The notes under the pieces: model-generated
Database searches by the model: none
Seen by the model: the letters and a program-made list of their open reading frames with translations, nothing else
What the model was told of the DNA's origin: nothing
Assembly: GCA_009760855.2 (NCBI GenBank)
Contig: WPIO01000137.1
Coordinates: 310,001 to 374,000, forward strand
Origin: Cristatella mucedo
Taxonomy: Eukaryota; Bryozoa; Phylactolaemata; Cristatellidae
Direction of reading: 5' to 3'
DNA length: 64,000 nucleotides
Translations under genes and position numbers: made by a program
In this document: positions 11,144-36,800 of the stretch, piece after piece
How the letters are laid out: each line of letters begins with the position of its first letter
Numbering within the stretch: position 1 is the stretch's first letter

Positions 11144-11185
11144 CCTTCTAAGCCCTGCTGGGAGATGCCAGCAGGGCTTAGAAGG
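11144..11185. repeat. Perfect 18-bp inverted repeat (hairpin)
   Basis: The left arm CCTTCTAAGCCCTGCTGG (11144-11161) and the right arm CCAGCAGGGCTTAGAAGG (11168-11185) are exact reverse complements around the 6-nt loop GAGATG. A GTTTTT run follows directly. Confidence 0.9.
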
Positions 11186-12499
11186 GTTTTTGGACATTCA
11201 TGGTCGTAGACAGCATAACGCTCTGTTGCAGTCAGATAGACTTGTGCATGTTATGGATGCGAAGTTGCTATGATCTTAAGGTATACGTGCTCTTACTGGC
11301 CACCATGTTCCACTGCTAGAATGCCTGCAGGGTATAGGAGCTGCACCTAGGAGTTGCCAGCCCTGACGAATGGTTCAGAGGTCACTGGTATTCGCCATTG
11401 CTATTGGCTGAGACTAGCACGGCTACAGAGCCTGGGTTTGAGGCCTAATCTCCTTCGGACATGTACGGCCCACACGGCGTCTTTAACTTGGTCTCACTCT
11501 CGTCACAAGCTACTTCAGTAGTGTGGCATCGTTGACCCGTCCAGTTGCCCACACATTCAGATAGGGCCACCTACTTGCTAGCAATCGTCGATCGTTGTTT
11601 CACTCGGTGTCAGTGGGAGCTTTCTCTCCCTGAAAATCTCGTCATCATTCGCTCACGAATTCGTTGATGGCTAGATATGGTATCTGGCGAACCTGAGCTC
11701 CGGACCTGCTATCGCCGGTTGGGATAATTTATGTCCTTACTCTCGGAAAAAATGACGAAAGCCACGAGTATATTTACCAAACATCCCTGCTAGTACCTTC
11801 CATCCATCCGGCAGTAATACTCTACAGCTGAGCGCCTGCGTCGTCCGCTATCTCAAGGCAGCACTTGCATTCAGCAGCCCAACGTATTGTGTTGGCACCA
11901 AGCGATTGCTCTCCAGCCGCTTAGCATATGCACTGATGCGACAGCACAAGGTTGGCAACTCGTGGGATTAAGCTTGATTTCGGGGCGACCCTGCATTTAA
12001 GCTGCAAATTCTTCAGCTCTCCTGCGACGCCAACTGAAGGCTCTGCCATCGGCCGCTTCGTAGCCTTAGGCACTGAGTTTCTCCTCTGCACTCTAATCCC
12101 ATATGTGGACGTCGCTCGTTCTTTCTACGATCGCCTCGACGACCTGTAGCTTTGCCCCCGAAAGTATGTGTGCAGCGCCAGGCCCAGTCATAAGGCTGCT
12201 GTACCACCCCCACTAGGCCTCGCTCGGTCACTTCTGCATTCTGCATCTGTCGATCGAAGCGACTGTCGTCGTCACTTGATCAACCGACGGATTTAAGCAA
12301 ACTACTCGAAAAACCGTGGCATACCATCCAACTGGGGCGCTTTCGCAGCCCTAAGCATCCAGTCGCTGCCTGTTACCACTCTGACTTCTTAGCTCCTGCC
12401 CCCTTCGTCGCCTCCGAGCAGTGGCTTCCCCCTGCCTGACAGCAACACCGAAACTATTTCGTTCGATGCACTCGGGTAGCTGGGCCTTAAGCGTTTTTT

Positions 12500-12605
12500 G
12501 GATTTTGAATGTGCTGGGTCAAAGATTCGAGTCCAGCGGGTTACGTGAGGTGCCTGAATAGAGATTGAATTTTCTTGGTAAGCTTTGCAAATGGATTGTA
12601 TTAAA
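12500..12605 (+). mobile_element. tRNA-derived SINE remnant with LINE-A-like tail
   Basis: A B-box-like 'gattcgagtccagcgg' is followed by 'gtgcctgaatagagattga' and a 'gcaaatggattgtatt' end. It is a truncated relative of 13885-14028. Confidence 0.55.
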
Positions 12606-13639
12606 TTTTAATCGACTGACATCTGGGGGCAAGGAGTCGTATCAGCTAGCAGTCGCTACCAGGAGGCCGTGCCTACAACGCCCATCACTACCCATTTCTG
12701 GACTGACGTCAGATCGGCAGCCTCGTTTCGGATCCAGGGTCTGGAGTAGGTTCTGGCCGCTCTGAGCCGCCGAGTTCTCTTAGCTCTGGCTTCCCCGTCC
12801 CCCGGAAAGGCAGTGCTTCTTCATAGAGCGGGTCCTTAAGCATTAGTGCATGAGTTTCCTAAACATACGGATCCGTTATATCCTGCTCTGAGCTCGCCTT
12901 CTCGTTGTTTCGTCAGAAAAACGAATACCGGAAAGTTATCGGTACTAGCCCACGGCGTCCCAGCTCCTGCCCAGCCGACGCCCACCGGAGAGGACGTCTA
13001 TTTTCTCAACTTCGTTTGCCTGACATTTCAAGAGTATGAAGCTCGAGAATCGAGATCGAGAACGAGATCGTCTCCTGAAAGGTGCTGTATCATCTAGGTT
13101 TGCCAGCGTTTGGGACAGATTAGCGCCAACTGAGACATGATGTTGCTTAGTTTGTGTTGCAGCCAATCGTCGTAGACCTTGGCACGTGTGTCCTGTAGCC
13201 AACCAGCTTGTTTGGCGCTCTTGAGGCTTGGGGTTGCCCATTACTCAGCCATCGTGACCCAGCGTTTCTGTCCAGTGTTTCGCATTTGACGCAGAAGTTG
13301 TAAGTATCGGTACGTGGACGTCTGCTCGGTGCCCCGTAGCCGTGGTTGGCTTTGTTCGCCTGCCGTCTGTAGCAGTGCTGGGCTTCTTTGCTAGCCACCG
13401 GTGCTACCAGATCGTCTGTCGGCAGAGGTATGTCGCACAGAGAAGTACTCCCCCCACACACATAAAGGCTCTATCCCACGGTGGCCTATGATTGGGCTGA
13501 TTACTATGCTGTTTGACTTAAGCAGGCTTTGTGTGGTGTTGTAGGCACGGTGGCTTGAGTAACTTGTGTTTGCTGTGCTCTCACCCCAGCGAAACTCAAG
13601 ATTTTACCTGTCCCTGGCTCACTATGCTGTGCAAGTTAG

Positions 13640-13640
<1 letters not shown>

Positions 13641-13710
<70 letters not shown>
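13641..13710 (+). repeat. (CA)35 microsatellite
   Basis: A pure 70-bp CA tract. The His/Thr and Val/Cys frames across it are repeat translations. Confidence 0.98.
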
Positions 13711-13713
<3 letters not shown>

Positions 13714-13884
13714 CTGCTGTGCTCGGTTTGGCGCTGCGTGTTTGTGTGTGTTTACTGCAAGAATTTATTGACTTGAACCACCGGTAGGTTTTGGAAGCAT
13801 TGTGTACCTCCGGCCGCAGTAGTTACTCTTCTCGGTGGTAGTTGCTCGGCCGGCCGTCTTGCAAGGCTCATAGATAGGCCAGCA

Positions 13885-14028
13885 GCTGGAGAGCTGGTTT
13901 GGTCCAGCGATTAAGGTGCTTGCCTCGGCCAAGGTCTGGATGCGGTCGTGGGCTCGACCCCTGAGGCATATGTGAAGCGCCTGAATAGAGATTAAGTTCT
14001 CTTGGGGGCTATACAAATGAATTATATT
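13885..14028 (+). mobile_element. tRNA-derived SINE with LINE-A-like 3' tail
   Basis: The head has an A-box-like tggtccagcgattaagg and a B-box-like gggctcgacccctg. The body then reads gaagcgcctgaatagagatt and aagttctcttggggg, nearly the LINE-A 3' UTR (aaagcgcctagaaagagatt, aagttctctgagggc), before a gaattatattttt end. Confidence 0.75.
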
Positions 14029-14477
14029 TTTAACAAGGCAGCAGTCTCCGCTAGAAATTCTGCTAGATCCTGAACTATTGTAAGGCCGGGTTTGGTGTGG
14101 CCAGGTTTTTATACAGCTACGGAAGGTGTCAGGCTATCGCAGCACTTTGCTTTTGATGAGGAAGGGTCTGCCATGCATTGTCCAGGAAGTTGAAATCTGC
14201 ACCTAGTCTGCAAAGGCAGGCTTAGCTGATGGCCATTACCTTTAGTTGGCTCCACTCAAAATGGGAGGGTTCCTTCTGGGTGAAGCACCATCGATCAAAA
14301 GGCCTGTCATTGCAGTTGGTTAGCCTGTAAGAATAATATAATTCGTGCATAACGTGTTCTATGATAACTTAAGTTTCTATTCAGGTGTTTCACACCTACC
14401 ACAGTGTTTGAGCCCTTGGACCTTTTGTCATCTAATACCTTGACCTCGGTCGTTAAATGTCAGCACCTCGCAATAAA

Positions 14478-14640
14478 TAAATAAATATAATTCATTTGTG
14501 TAGGCGCCCCAAAAGAACTTAATCTCTATTCACGTGCTTCACATGTGCCTCGGGGCTCGAGCCCACGACCTCAGCCAGACTTTGGCCAGGGTGAGCACCT
14601 TTCACAGCTGGACCAAACCAGCTCGGCAACTGCTGGGCCA
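14478..14640 (-). mobile_element. tRNA-derived SINE with LINE-A-like 3' tail
   Basis: Inverse of the 13885 copy, beginning with (AAAT)n-type sequence, then gcgccccaaaagaacttaat, ctctattcacgtgcttcaca, and the B-box complement ggggctcgagccca. It lies in opposite orientation about 450 bp from its sister. Confidence 0.75.
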
Positions 14641-14914
14641 AATCAGCCTACGGATCCTCTGGGTCTTAACCCAAGGGCTGGGTGCTTACACTTCATATAC
14701 TGAGTTGTGTGTTCGAGACCTGTGGGCAGTCCCAGCTGGAACCCCGGTGATGGTCTATCAAGTTCTGCTCCCATTCTGCAATTGAGGCTGTTATGTAAGT
14801 CGATCTTTTGCTTCAGATGCAATCTGTTTGGTCTAGTGTATTGAAAATCTGCTCTGCTGTGAAGAGTGGCTGTAGAAAATTAGGCTCTTGCTCATGCTTC
14901 TCATTACAGCATAT

Positions 14915-14995
14915 GTAGAGTGCCTAGGAAAGGATTAAGTTCTCTGAAGGCTCTTTGCAAATCTTTTATTAGTATTGTGCTGTTATTATGACTGT
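14915..14995 (+). mobile_element. LINE-A 3' tail remnant
   Basis: 'gtagagtgcctaggaaagga', 'ttaagttctctgaaggctct' and a degenerate ATT tail. Confidence 0.5.
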
Positions 14996-15574
14996 CCGAC
15001 CTGTGATCAGCAGAAAGAATTGTGGCTGATCCATCTGCATTGTTTCATGTAGTCCAATGCAACCCTCGGAGAGTAATCACGGTACTGCAGAGATAGAAAG
15101 GCATGTAGTGTATTTGCCTGGAGTTCACGGCCTCTGATATCAGAGGCTACTATCTCACACGGTTTGATGATGGGTCTATGCTTCCAGACAAGCTTTGCCT
15201 TTCAGTCTGAAGAAGTGGAGCCAGTGGGTGGGCATTTGTTCAATCCTATAATGGGTCAGCAACCTGGAATGCTCATGTCCCCGACCATCAGCAATGACAA
15301 AATTATATCTCACATCCTATCGATTGGTAACAGCCAATTGCGTGTCAGATAAACAATACGACTGTGCACAATGCTGGCTTTGACCCCTACACAAAAACCC
15401 TGGCTCAGTTTCTGAAAGTGGCCGTGTCCATGCTCTGCTTTGGCTGGTAGTGACTATTGCCGACCACTCTTATGTTTTCTTATAATTTGTTGTGCCATAA
15501 AAGCTTTGGCCCCACCATTCGACTCTGCTTCTTGCGTGGTGCTATGACTATGTGATAGATGCCGTTAAGTTTAA

Positions 15575-16045
15575 TTTACACAAATGTGTAAGCCTAGCAA
15601 AAGACAGAGATACATTGTAGGCCAAAACATGACAAGCTTTTTGGAATCCAACTGTTTACCCATGACTTGCACAAATCTCGAATCCTTTGGAGACCGTGCC
15701 TTTAGTTTGCATGCTCCCGAAGCCTGGAACTTACTCCCGACTTGCATCGCTATATCTGCTGACTTGACCACATTTAAAAAACTGTAAAATGCATCTATTC
15801 TTCACAGCATTTAGTGGGTCCCTGCGATTTGACCTATATATGCTTTTGCATGCTGACACTGCATGATGCCATTAACCAGACTTGCATGCTGACACTCTGC
15901 ATGTCACCTCTAACCATGTTGATCTTGTTGTTTATTGAGCATGCTACCACTAAACATTTGATCTTACTGCAGCAAATGTGAACTGCCCAGAAAGAGATAT
16001 AGTTATCTGGGGGTGGTATATCAAATGTATTATTATTGTTATATT
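15575..16045 (+). mobile_element. LINE-A 3' fragment
   Basis: Encodes the LINE-A C-terminus ([19 protein letters not shown], then LTTFKKL-stop) and the 3' UTR blocks, ending in ATTATTATTG. Truncated at the 5' end. Confidence 0.75.
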
Positions 16046-16264
16046 GATGGCAATATACTCATCTTTCTGCTGGGCCTGAAGTCCTGGCTATCCAGTGTGG
16101 CCCTAGCCTGACTGATTGTGAAAACAACCGAAGCCTATGAAAGCTGAACAGCATTGGAGCAGAAGCTCAAGTGGCTGAGACTTGTAGTCACTCTGGAGAC
16201 CACCTCATCGTCACAGCCTAGCAAGACCGTGGTAAATGGGGCCAGGTCGCACAATGATGGCATG

Positions 16265-16480
16265 ATAATAGTAATACTACTACTAATAAGAATGACAATA
16301 CGTTAGTTTAGTGCTATCAAAGAGCTAAATCTGTTGCTGCAAACTTTCCATATGCTGCAAAGGGAATCATAGGCATACGGTTAGTAGTTACATGAATAGT
16401 GTCATGCAGAATATGGATAGCTATAAAATGCTATGTGTTAGCATGCATAACCACACAAAGGACAAGTCATATGGACCTTA
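16265..16480 (-). mobile_element. Highly decayed LINE-A 3' end
   Basis: An ACT/AAT-rich tract, then 'tttagtgctatcaaagagct', 'tgctgcaaagggaatca' and 'agcatgcataac', which are - strand LINE-A landmarks with many substitutions. Confidence 0.45.
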
Positions 16481-17209
16481 CAAATGCTTTGAGGAATGTG
16501 GTGCCTTTGAAGGCCAGGCTAGTGTGAAGCTTTGCAAGACCCCGGCTGGTTTGAAAAGCAAGATGAGTACTGTTTGATCCCCATACGAGGCCATCCGTTA
16601 GCACTTTCTTATTGACCATGTTGGCACTTACCTTGGAATTTGGTGACCATTATTTCATTGTGAGTGGTGTGGCCTCAAGCTCATCCAAGCTGTTGGCAAC
16701 GTTCAGGAGCCTCAGACCAGGCAGCAGCATAACTAGGCTATCGCTCATCTATCTGGTTTCTTGTAGGAATGCCTTATTGCTTTCAGTGCCTGACGTCTGG
16801 CATCCAGCTTGCAGAGCTCTGTCCAGTTTGAGAATTCTTTCTGCAGTTTCTTCAGCTATTGCTTATCGAAATTTGAGACAATCGTCAGTCATTGACCTCT
16901 GTCTCGACCTGGCCACTGGTATGACTAGCATGCATCTTGTTCATGACAAAGGGGCATTAAGCAATGTAATCCCTGTGACCCAAGGGTTTGCTAGCTGAGT
17001 CAGAGAAGTCTTGTTCAGCTCACACTAGATTTTACTTCGGCAGTGCCACTCTTACTGTCAGCTTTCGAACTTTTGCCCCAGCATCGTTGGCTGCCACTCG
17101 CTAGCTTACAATCCTACTGCTGCCTTCCGTGCAGTACCTTATCACATAAACAAGAACCGCAAGGATGTTGACCGATTCCATGTGTATATTCGTGTTTGCT
17201 TTGTGTCAG
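16481..17209 (+). other. 5' flank or intron of GHR gene A
   Basis: It ends in a good acceptor (tttgctttgtgtcag, last base 17209) 22 bp before the gene A start codon, so at least part is probably a 5' intron. No TATA box or upstream exon is identified. A coiled-coil-like - strand stretch (about 16700-16900) is interrupted by stops. Confidence 0.35.
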
Positions 17210-17231
17210 GGAAGCGATTCATTGCCATACC
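17210..17231 (+). other. Candidate 5' UTR part of gene A exon 1
   Basis: It lies between the acceptor gtgtcag and the ATG and is 22 nt long. Gene B has a candidate acceptor exactly 22 nt before its ATG too, suggesting an upstream exon in both transcripts. Confidence 0.45.
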
Positions 17232-30900
<13,669 letters not shown>

Positions 30901-32189
30901 AAGCTTCTACGTTGCCCGTGAAGAACCGCTTCTTGGCTTCTTGAAATGCCGGTGTCATGGCTATACTCTGTGGTTTCATGGCTATGCTGCAAGTGCTTGC
31001 CTGCCCTGTCTACTCCAGCAGCATCATGTTCTTGGCCGAGCTGCATTTAACTTTGGTTATATGTGTGGTTTTATTTTGAAAGCTTTAAAAACGCCTGATT
31101 TGCAAGTGATTTCACTGTTCTTCATGATAACTTCTGAGGCCTAGTGAATCTATGAAATTGGCTGAGATCTTGCAATGCAGCTGGGGTAGGCTAGTGCCTA
31201 GGGACTCTGCATCTAAAAAAAAACAAGTTTTCTTAATGGAGTCTATACCGGCATGGAGCTATTTTATAAAAATTAGGTGGTAAATCATCGTCAGTGATCA
31301 TTTTTACTCGCCCTGTAGTGCTTAGTACAGCCGTTAATAGGCTCATTTCTTTTATCAGGACCCTGTGGTTAGCTTGGCCATCTGCAGGCATTATTGCATC
31401 GTCAGTGGAGGCTGAAAGGACCAGCTTAAGACGTTGGCCGTTAGCTCGATATATCTACTTCCAACGAAGTTAGGTGATACAGTATATGCAACGGAATTGG
31501 ATCTTCGCATAACCTATTTCCAGTAAATTTTCCGTAATTCGGAGATTTTGGGACTGGCTCAGGCCATTTCAGTCGATTAGTGTATTGCTCACATGCGAAT
31601 TTGCTTAAAGTAAGGTGGATGCTCTTGATCCACAAAGCTCGGTGTTACGTGCAATCCAAATGGGTAGGAGGCAAGACCTAAAAGATGTTTGCATAGATTG
31701 GGCTAGACTCACGTTAAATAAAAAGTAATTGCAGTGCGAAATTATCTTGTTTATTCGCAAATAACTCGGCGGCTGCTTGTCGACTGGAGTTTGAAAAAAA
31801 GAAATACTTTCGTTGATGGTGACCATCTGGGTGGGGGCATAGCAATAGGGATCAGCCCAGGTCGCTGCCTAGCTGTAAGGGGGCAAATGCCTCCTCCCCT
31901 CACCTGGCTTCACCATTACTCTCGCTGATTGCTTCTCTGACACAAGAGTAGTAATGTGCTTACATCGGTATTAGGATCACTTAGGGTGTTGCATAAAGCG
32001 CCTGACGACATGCTGGTATCAATCTTCCAGAAAGCTGTTTCATTGGGGTCTCCTTCATTAAGCCTAATATAAAAGCTATTCAGTCCCAAAGAAGATTCTC
32101 CTGTCGCCAGTTGCCAACGTTTCCTCACGAGCTGCCTTCACGAGAACAAGCCACGCACCAGTCAAGAACAAAACACCCAGTACTTTCTG
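30901..32189. other. Intergenic, between the convergent GHR genes
   Basis: This holds the 3' UTR of gene A, but I see no clear AATAAA nearby. No gene was recognised. Confidence 0.4.
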
Positions 32190-32922
32190 ACCAGGAGCCT
32201 GAGCAATACGAGATTAGAAGCTGTCTCCCACAGTGGCTTGTAAAAAATTTAACTAGCTCTTTAGTTCTGTCTAGGCTTGATTATTGTAATTCCCTTTTGG
32301 CTGGGCTACCAAAGAAAGCTATTATGCCACTACAGCTGACTATGAATATGGCTGCAAGGCTGGCCTTCAAGTCCCAGAGGTTTGAGCACGTGTCACCTTT
32401 GCTGAAAGAGCTAGGATGGTTGCCGGTTGAGCAAAGGATACAGAGCAAAGTTCTTACGCTGACCCACAAGGCTCGCCACGGCTTGGCTCCTTCGTACCTA
32501 GCTGAACTGCTGCATCAGTTTCAGCCTGTTCGCGCCCTCGGGTCCTGTGTGGACAATAAATTAGCTGTCCCATTCCTCCTCTTAAAGACAGTTGGCGACA
32601 GAAGCTTTAGCTCTGCAGGTCATAGACTGTGGAACTCGCTTCCACAATTCTTACGCAACGACATCTACTCTCCAACTGCCGACTATGGCACATCTTTTTC
32701 AGCGGTCCTGAACTGCTACTTCTATGCTACTCACTACCTCAACTGCTCTCCTAACTCTGCTATGCTTCCCACTTTCTCTTTGTTGCGTGAGACGAAGTCT
32801 GTTGGCTACCGAATGCGTACCGAAAGCCGCTTAGGCTGTGAGTGTGCTATACAAAACTCTCCTGCGTAACACCCACATGGTCTTTATGACTTTGTGGAGT
32901 TACTGACGGAGGTACATCCTTC
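32190..32922 (+). mobile_element. LINE-B 3' fragment, long open frame
   Basis: An open frame of about 250 codons includes the RT C-terminal part: LVLSRLDYCNSLLAGLPKKA, FEHVSPLLKELGWLPVEQRI and the ARHGLAPSYLAEL block. DRSFSSAGHRLWNSLPQF follows, as in CR1/L2-like LINEs, ending at the ggagttactgacggaggtac terminus. The start of the frame is flanking sequence. It lies in the spacer between genes A and B. Confidence 0.82.
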
Positions 32923-33706
32923 TCATTGGCCGCTTGGCACTTACACAAACCGGCCTCTTTGTTTGATTTGGCTTAAATTTAGATGGCCTGACTTTACCGA
33001 GCATCCACCAGGGTAGCTCCAAGAAAAGCTTTGGAATCCTGCCTAACTTCTTGTGTCTGATAATAAGAAAAATGTGTGGCCATACTGATTCGCCGAACTA
33101 TTTCGTCTTTTGATGCAAAACAGGAAAAAGGAACAGAAAGCGAGCTTTGAGCATCCGGTAGCCATGCCAGCTAGCTGAAGCATGTATATTTTATATCAGT
33201 GCGTTTTCAAACAGTCGGACTCAAATAAAAACCTCTGCCGTGTAATTGAGTTACTCTCCTGACATGGAAAAGCTCGGCTCGGCGAGTTGCAGCACATAGA
33301 TCCATAGAAGTCGGAAGCTTCTGAGGCCAGTCCCTAGGAAGTAGCCTACAGCCGAAGATGGCACCTTTTTACGGAAGTACCATTAGATTAAACTGAGATG
33401 CACTGATTCTCAGTGGGCTACATATAAGACTCGCTGGTAAGCAACTATTATTCAGACATTATGCATATCCTGAGCTCTAGTGAGCTAAGCTAGGGGCCAG
33501 GTCATGTAGTCGTTCCAAATTTGCATGCGGACTCCATGGATAAGCTCGACGAGGCAGTAGCAATCAAGAGAAGTTACATTTCGCTTTTTGTGCATGCTAC
33601 GAGCTGTGAATAGAATCAGAGAAAATACATCGTCACGTAATCACTTCAGAACAACAGTTCTACATCGCCAATGCATGCCAATGCACCAATGCAGCTGCCT
33701 AACTGA
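32923..33706. other. 3' flank of GHR gene B
   Basis: Spacer with the likely 3' UTR of gene B on the - strand. No polyadenylation signal stands out and no other feature was seen. Confidence 0.4.
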
Positions 33707-33802
33707 TCAGGACGACAGCCGCTCCCTTCCATGTGGTGCTTTGAAGTCAAGCTCAGGTCCAAGCGGCACGATTCCAAACGGATTCACCGTTTTTTGGCTT
33801 AC
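33707..33802 (-). CDS. GHR gene B exon 7, terminal
   Basis: It has 31 codons plus TGA; acceptor (reverse) cgctctttcag. It encodes [20 protein letters not shown] and [10 protein letters not shown], aligned end to end with gene A exon 7. Confidence 0.92.
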   Translation of the reverse strand, partial: VSQKTVNPFGIVPLGPELDFKAPHGRERLSS

Positions 33803-36800
33803 CTGAAAGAGCGAAACAACGAGTTCAGCAACTAGGACAAGCAGACGGCGACCGGAGTGCACTACCTATTGCTTTGCTCCAGTTAGCACACTTCTAAGCC
33901 CGAGTGGCCGTGGGCAGAAGCATAGCCTTCAGCTTTAGCACCCCCGAATCGGAGGTGGAGCCGGAGCCCACGCTAAGAGTTTTGAAATGCCACCTACACC
34001 GGTCTGTGATTCACTGCCGCCCCTACGTCTGGTGGAGGCAGCTGCAGCAGTAGGTTGCAAGTACATGCTTTTACGGGGGAAATGCGAGTCGTACGTACGT
34101 TTGTGTAGCTTTTTCAGGTTTGGGCCGATTAGCGGCCCTTTGATTTGGGCGGCTCCTTGGAGGATTCTCTTATTTGTTAGTTAGGATTTGTTTACAGTGA
34201 GTTCAGGTGATCTACTGTCAACTGGGCCAGTCAAGTGACTGGTGTCGTGCCCGTCGTTAGGGCTACCAGCAGGATGAACGTATTCGCTAATGTTATGCTT
34301 ACATGCATCTGACGAGTTTATGAGTTGAACCAGGCAAAGGATATTTTGTGAAAGATTTGTATGCAAACTTAGTTTATGCACAACACGTGTATAAACAATT
34401 TAAATAGAGGTGGATAAAAAACCGCAAGCACCCTCCTGGAGTCAACATTTATCTTTCAATATTTTTGTCTTTTCGAACTAATGTTTTCTAACATTATTTC
34501 ACCGGAGCATATGAATCTAATAGAGTGCAATACTGTGATCTGGGTCTTAGCCCATGGGTAAGGTGCTTGCTCTTCACGATCCTGGTCATTAGTAGGAGTC
34601 CTGACTGAGGCGATCCTTTTATTTTCCACTGCAAGCAGTGACGACAGCATTTACGGCTCTTTTCTCACTACATAAAGTAAGGCTGTTGAATCAGCTAATT
34701 TATACTTTATAAACCATTAATTCTTAACAAATGGTAGAGCTACCTAAAAAAATATAATTCATTTGCTTAGCGCCCCAAGAGAACTTAATCTCTATTCAGG
34801 CGCTTCACATATGCCTCGGGGCTCGAGCCCACGACCTCAGTCAGACCTTGGTCAGGGCGAGCACCTTAACCGCTAGACCAAACCAGCTCGTACCTAAATT
34901 GTTTGCTTAGCAAGCAAAAAGAGTTTTAAGATATGAACTTTCCTATTAATGATTTACAAAATTTCCGGTTTCCGACATTGCTTCTTGTTTGAACGATGTT
35001 ATTTATATCACAGTCCCAGCACTATGAAGTAAGATTTACTGGGTTGCATGCCCCTCCTCCGTAAAATATGCCTCTCAGAGCTTACGTCCGACATTTTATT
35101 GGTAGCAAAGCATTAGTATAGACATGGCTATGAGCTCGCCAAGGAACTTACTTTGCAGTTGAAATTTTCTTATTTTCCGATCAATCAAGCACTACGTGAA
35201 TCATAAGTTATTCTTGGGTATTGAATCACTTTGGATATCAAATTCATTCACTAAATTAAACTTCTAAACTTAAACTAAACCGCTGTCCTCAATTTAAACT
35301 ATCATTTTGTTAAACTGCACATGAACCTGATTTCTGCATACTGATTCCTTATATTCTGATCACTTACCAACAAGATGGATGCTATTACTTTTTATTAGAG
35401 AAGTTAGCTGAGCTGTTTCTTGCTCTAACTGATGTAACTATATAACTAAAATTGGGCATAGCCACGACCCATTTATGGCCTAGATCTATGCAGCAGCAAG
35501 ACTCGATGTCTCACACGTGAACGATTCCTAAAAAAAAGTATGAAACATTTGTTAAAATGCACTAGATATAAGGTGGATGGTTTCTGGACATGCCCACATA
35601 ATTTAACTTCGAAGTTTTCTTATCGCGTTATAATAATAATAATAATATTGCACTTGATAAAGCGCCCTCAGAGAACTAAATCTCTTTCTAGGCGCTTTAC
35701 ATTTGCTGCAAAGTGATACGCAATAGAATAGTAAGTAAAATCATGCTTGAAAAACAAACAAAATGAACAATATGGTTAGGGGTGACATGCACAGGGTCAG
35801 CATGCAAATGTGGTTTGTGGCAGCATGCACAGTGTCAGCACGCACAAGCACATCGAGGACGAATCACAGGGACCCACTAAATGCTGTCCTAAATAGGTGT
35901 GTTTTTAAGTTTTTTTTAAATGTGGTCAGGTCAGGGGATGTTCTGACGCAGGTCGGGAGGGAGTTCCAGGCTTTGGGAGCATACGAGCTAAATGCACGGT
36001 CTCCAAAGGATTTAAGGTTTGTACGAGGTATTTCTAGACTGTTGGATTCCGAAAAGCGGGTGGTATGATGCTTGGCCTGATGGGGTAGTATATCTAAAAG
36101 ATAGGCTGGAGCCATAGAATGAAGAGACCTAAAAGTGAGCGACAAAACCTTGAAGTCAATCCGTTGCTTGACTGGTAACCAGTGCAGGTCGGCGAGAAGT
36201 GGAGTAATGTGGCAACTGCGACGCTCACGACAGACAAGCCTAGCTGCAGAGTTTTGCACCAGCTGCAATCGCCTGATCGCACATGCTGGTAGGCCAGTAA
36301 GCAGTGAGTTGCAGAAGTCGAGACGAGATGTCACGAATGCATGGACCAACTTGGACGTGGTATCCTTATCTAAACAAGCCCTAATTTTAGCAATGTTATG
36401 AAGCTGAAAATAGGCGGATTTGACTGTGGAGCTGATATGGTCGTCTAACGAGAGGTCGCTTTGGATTATAACACCTAGATATCAAGCTGATTCAACAGGA
36501 GATATGCTGGCAGAGCCAATTTTGAAAGTCAGCCTTTCCAATTTCTGAATAACACTAGGTTTGCCCATAACTAGTAAGTTAGAAAGTACCTTTAGAAAAC
36601 TACAATTGTTTCTGAACCATTCAGAAACTGCGAAAAAATGTTTTGCAACTTGTGAGAGTTTGTAGAATAAATAAGTGACTATTTGTATGGCTTCCTCCTT
36701 TTAATCCCACAAAACGATTGAATTTTTGTAAGCATTTGGTTTAAAATTATTAATTCTTTATTTGTATCCTGATTCCATGATAGCCTGGATGGTTCAGGCC

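Larger units (their letters stand above)
10229..13500. other. GC-richer stretch of unknown origin
   Basis: Base composition and texture differ from the flanks: more CG dinucleotides, tandem repeats at 10490-10712 and about 10791-11010, and a perfect hairpin at 11144-11185. No long frame or recognisable protein domain emerges in either strand. It may be the remains of an LTR or tyrosine-recombinase retroelement with degenerate coding capacity, but I found no RT, integrase or recombinase motif. Confidence 0.35.

Noticed and set aside
11144-11192. Rho-independent terminator (hairpin plus T run)
   Set aside because: The region is eukaryotic with no adjacent bacterial gene; the resemblance is only in shape.
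13885-14640. Possible true tRNA genes
   Set aside because: The A- and B-box-like sequences are parts of SINE heads. No cloverleaf with paired acceptor stem could be drawn, and copies share LINE-like tails.
16612-16998. 128-codon + strand frame and coiled-coil-like - strand reading (AIAEETAERILKLDRALQ)
   Set aside because: The - strand version is broken by stops, no splice sites were evident, and no family was recognised.
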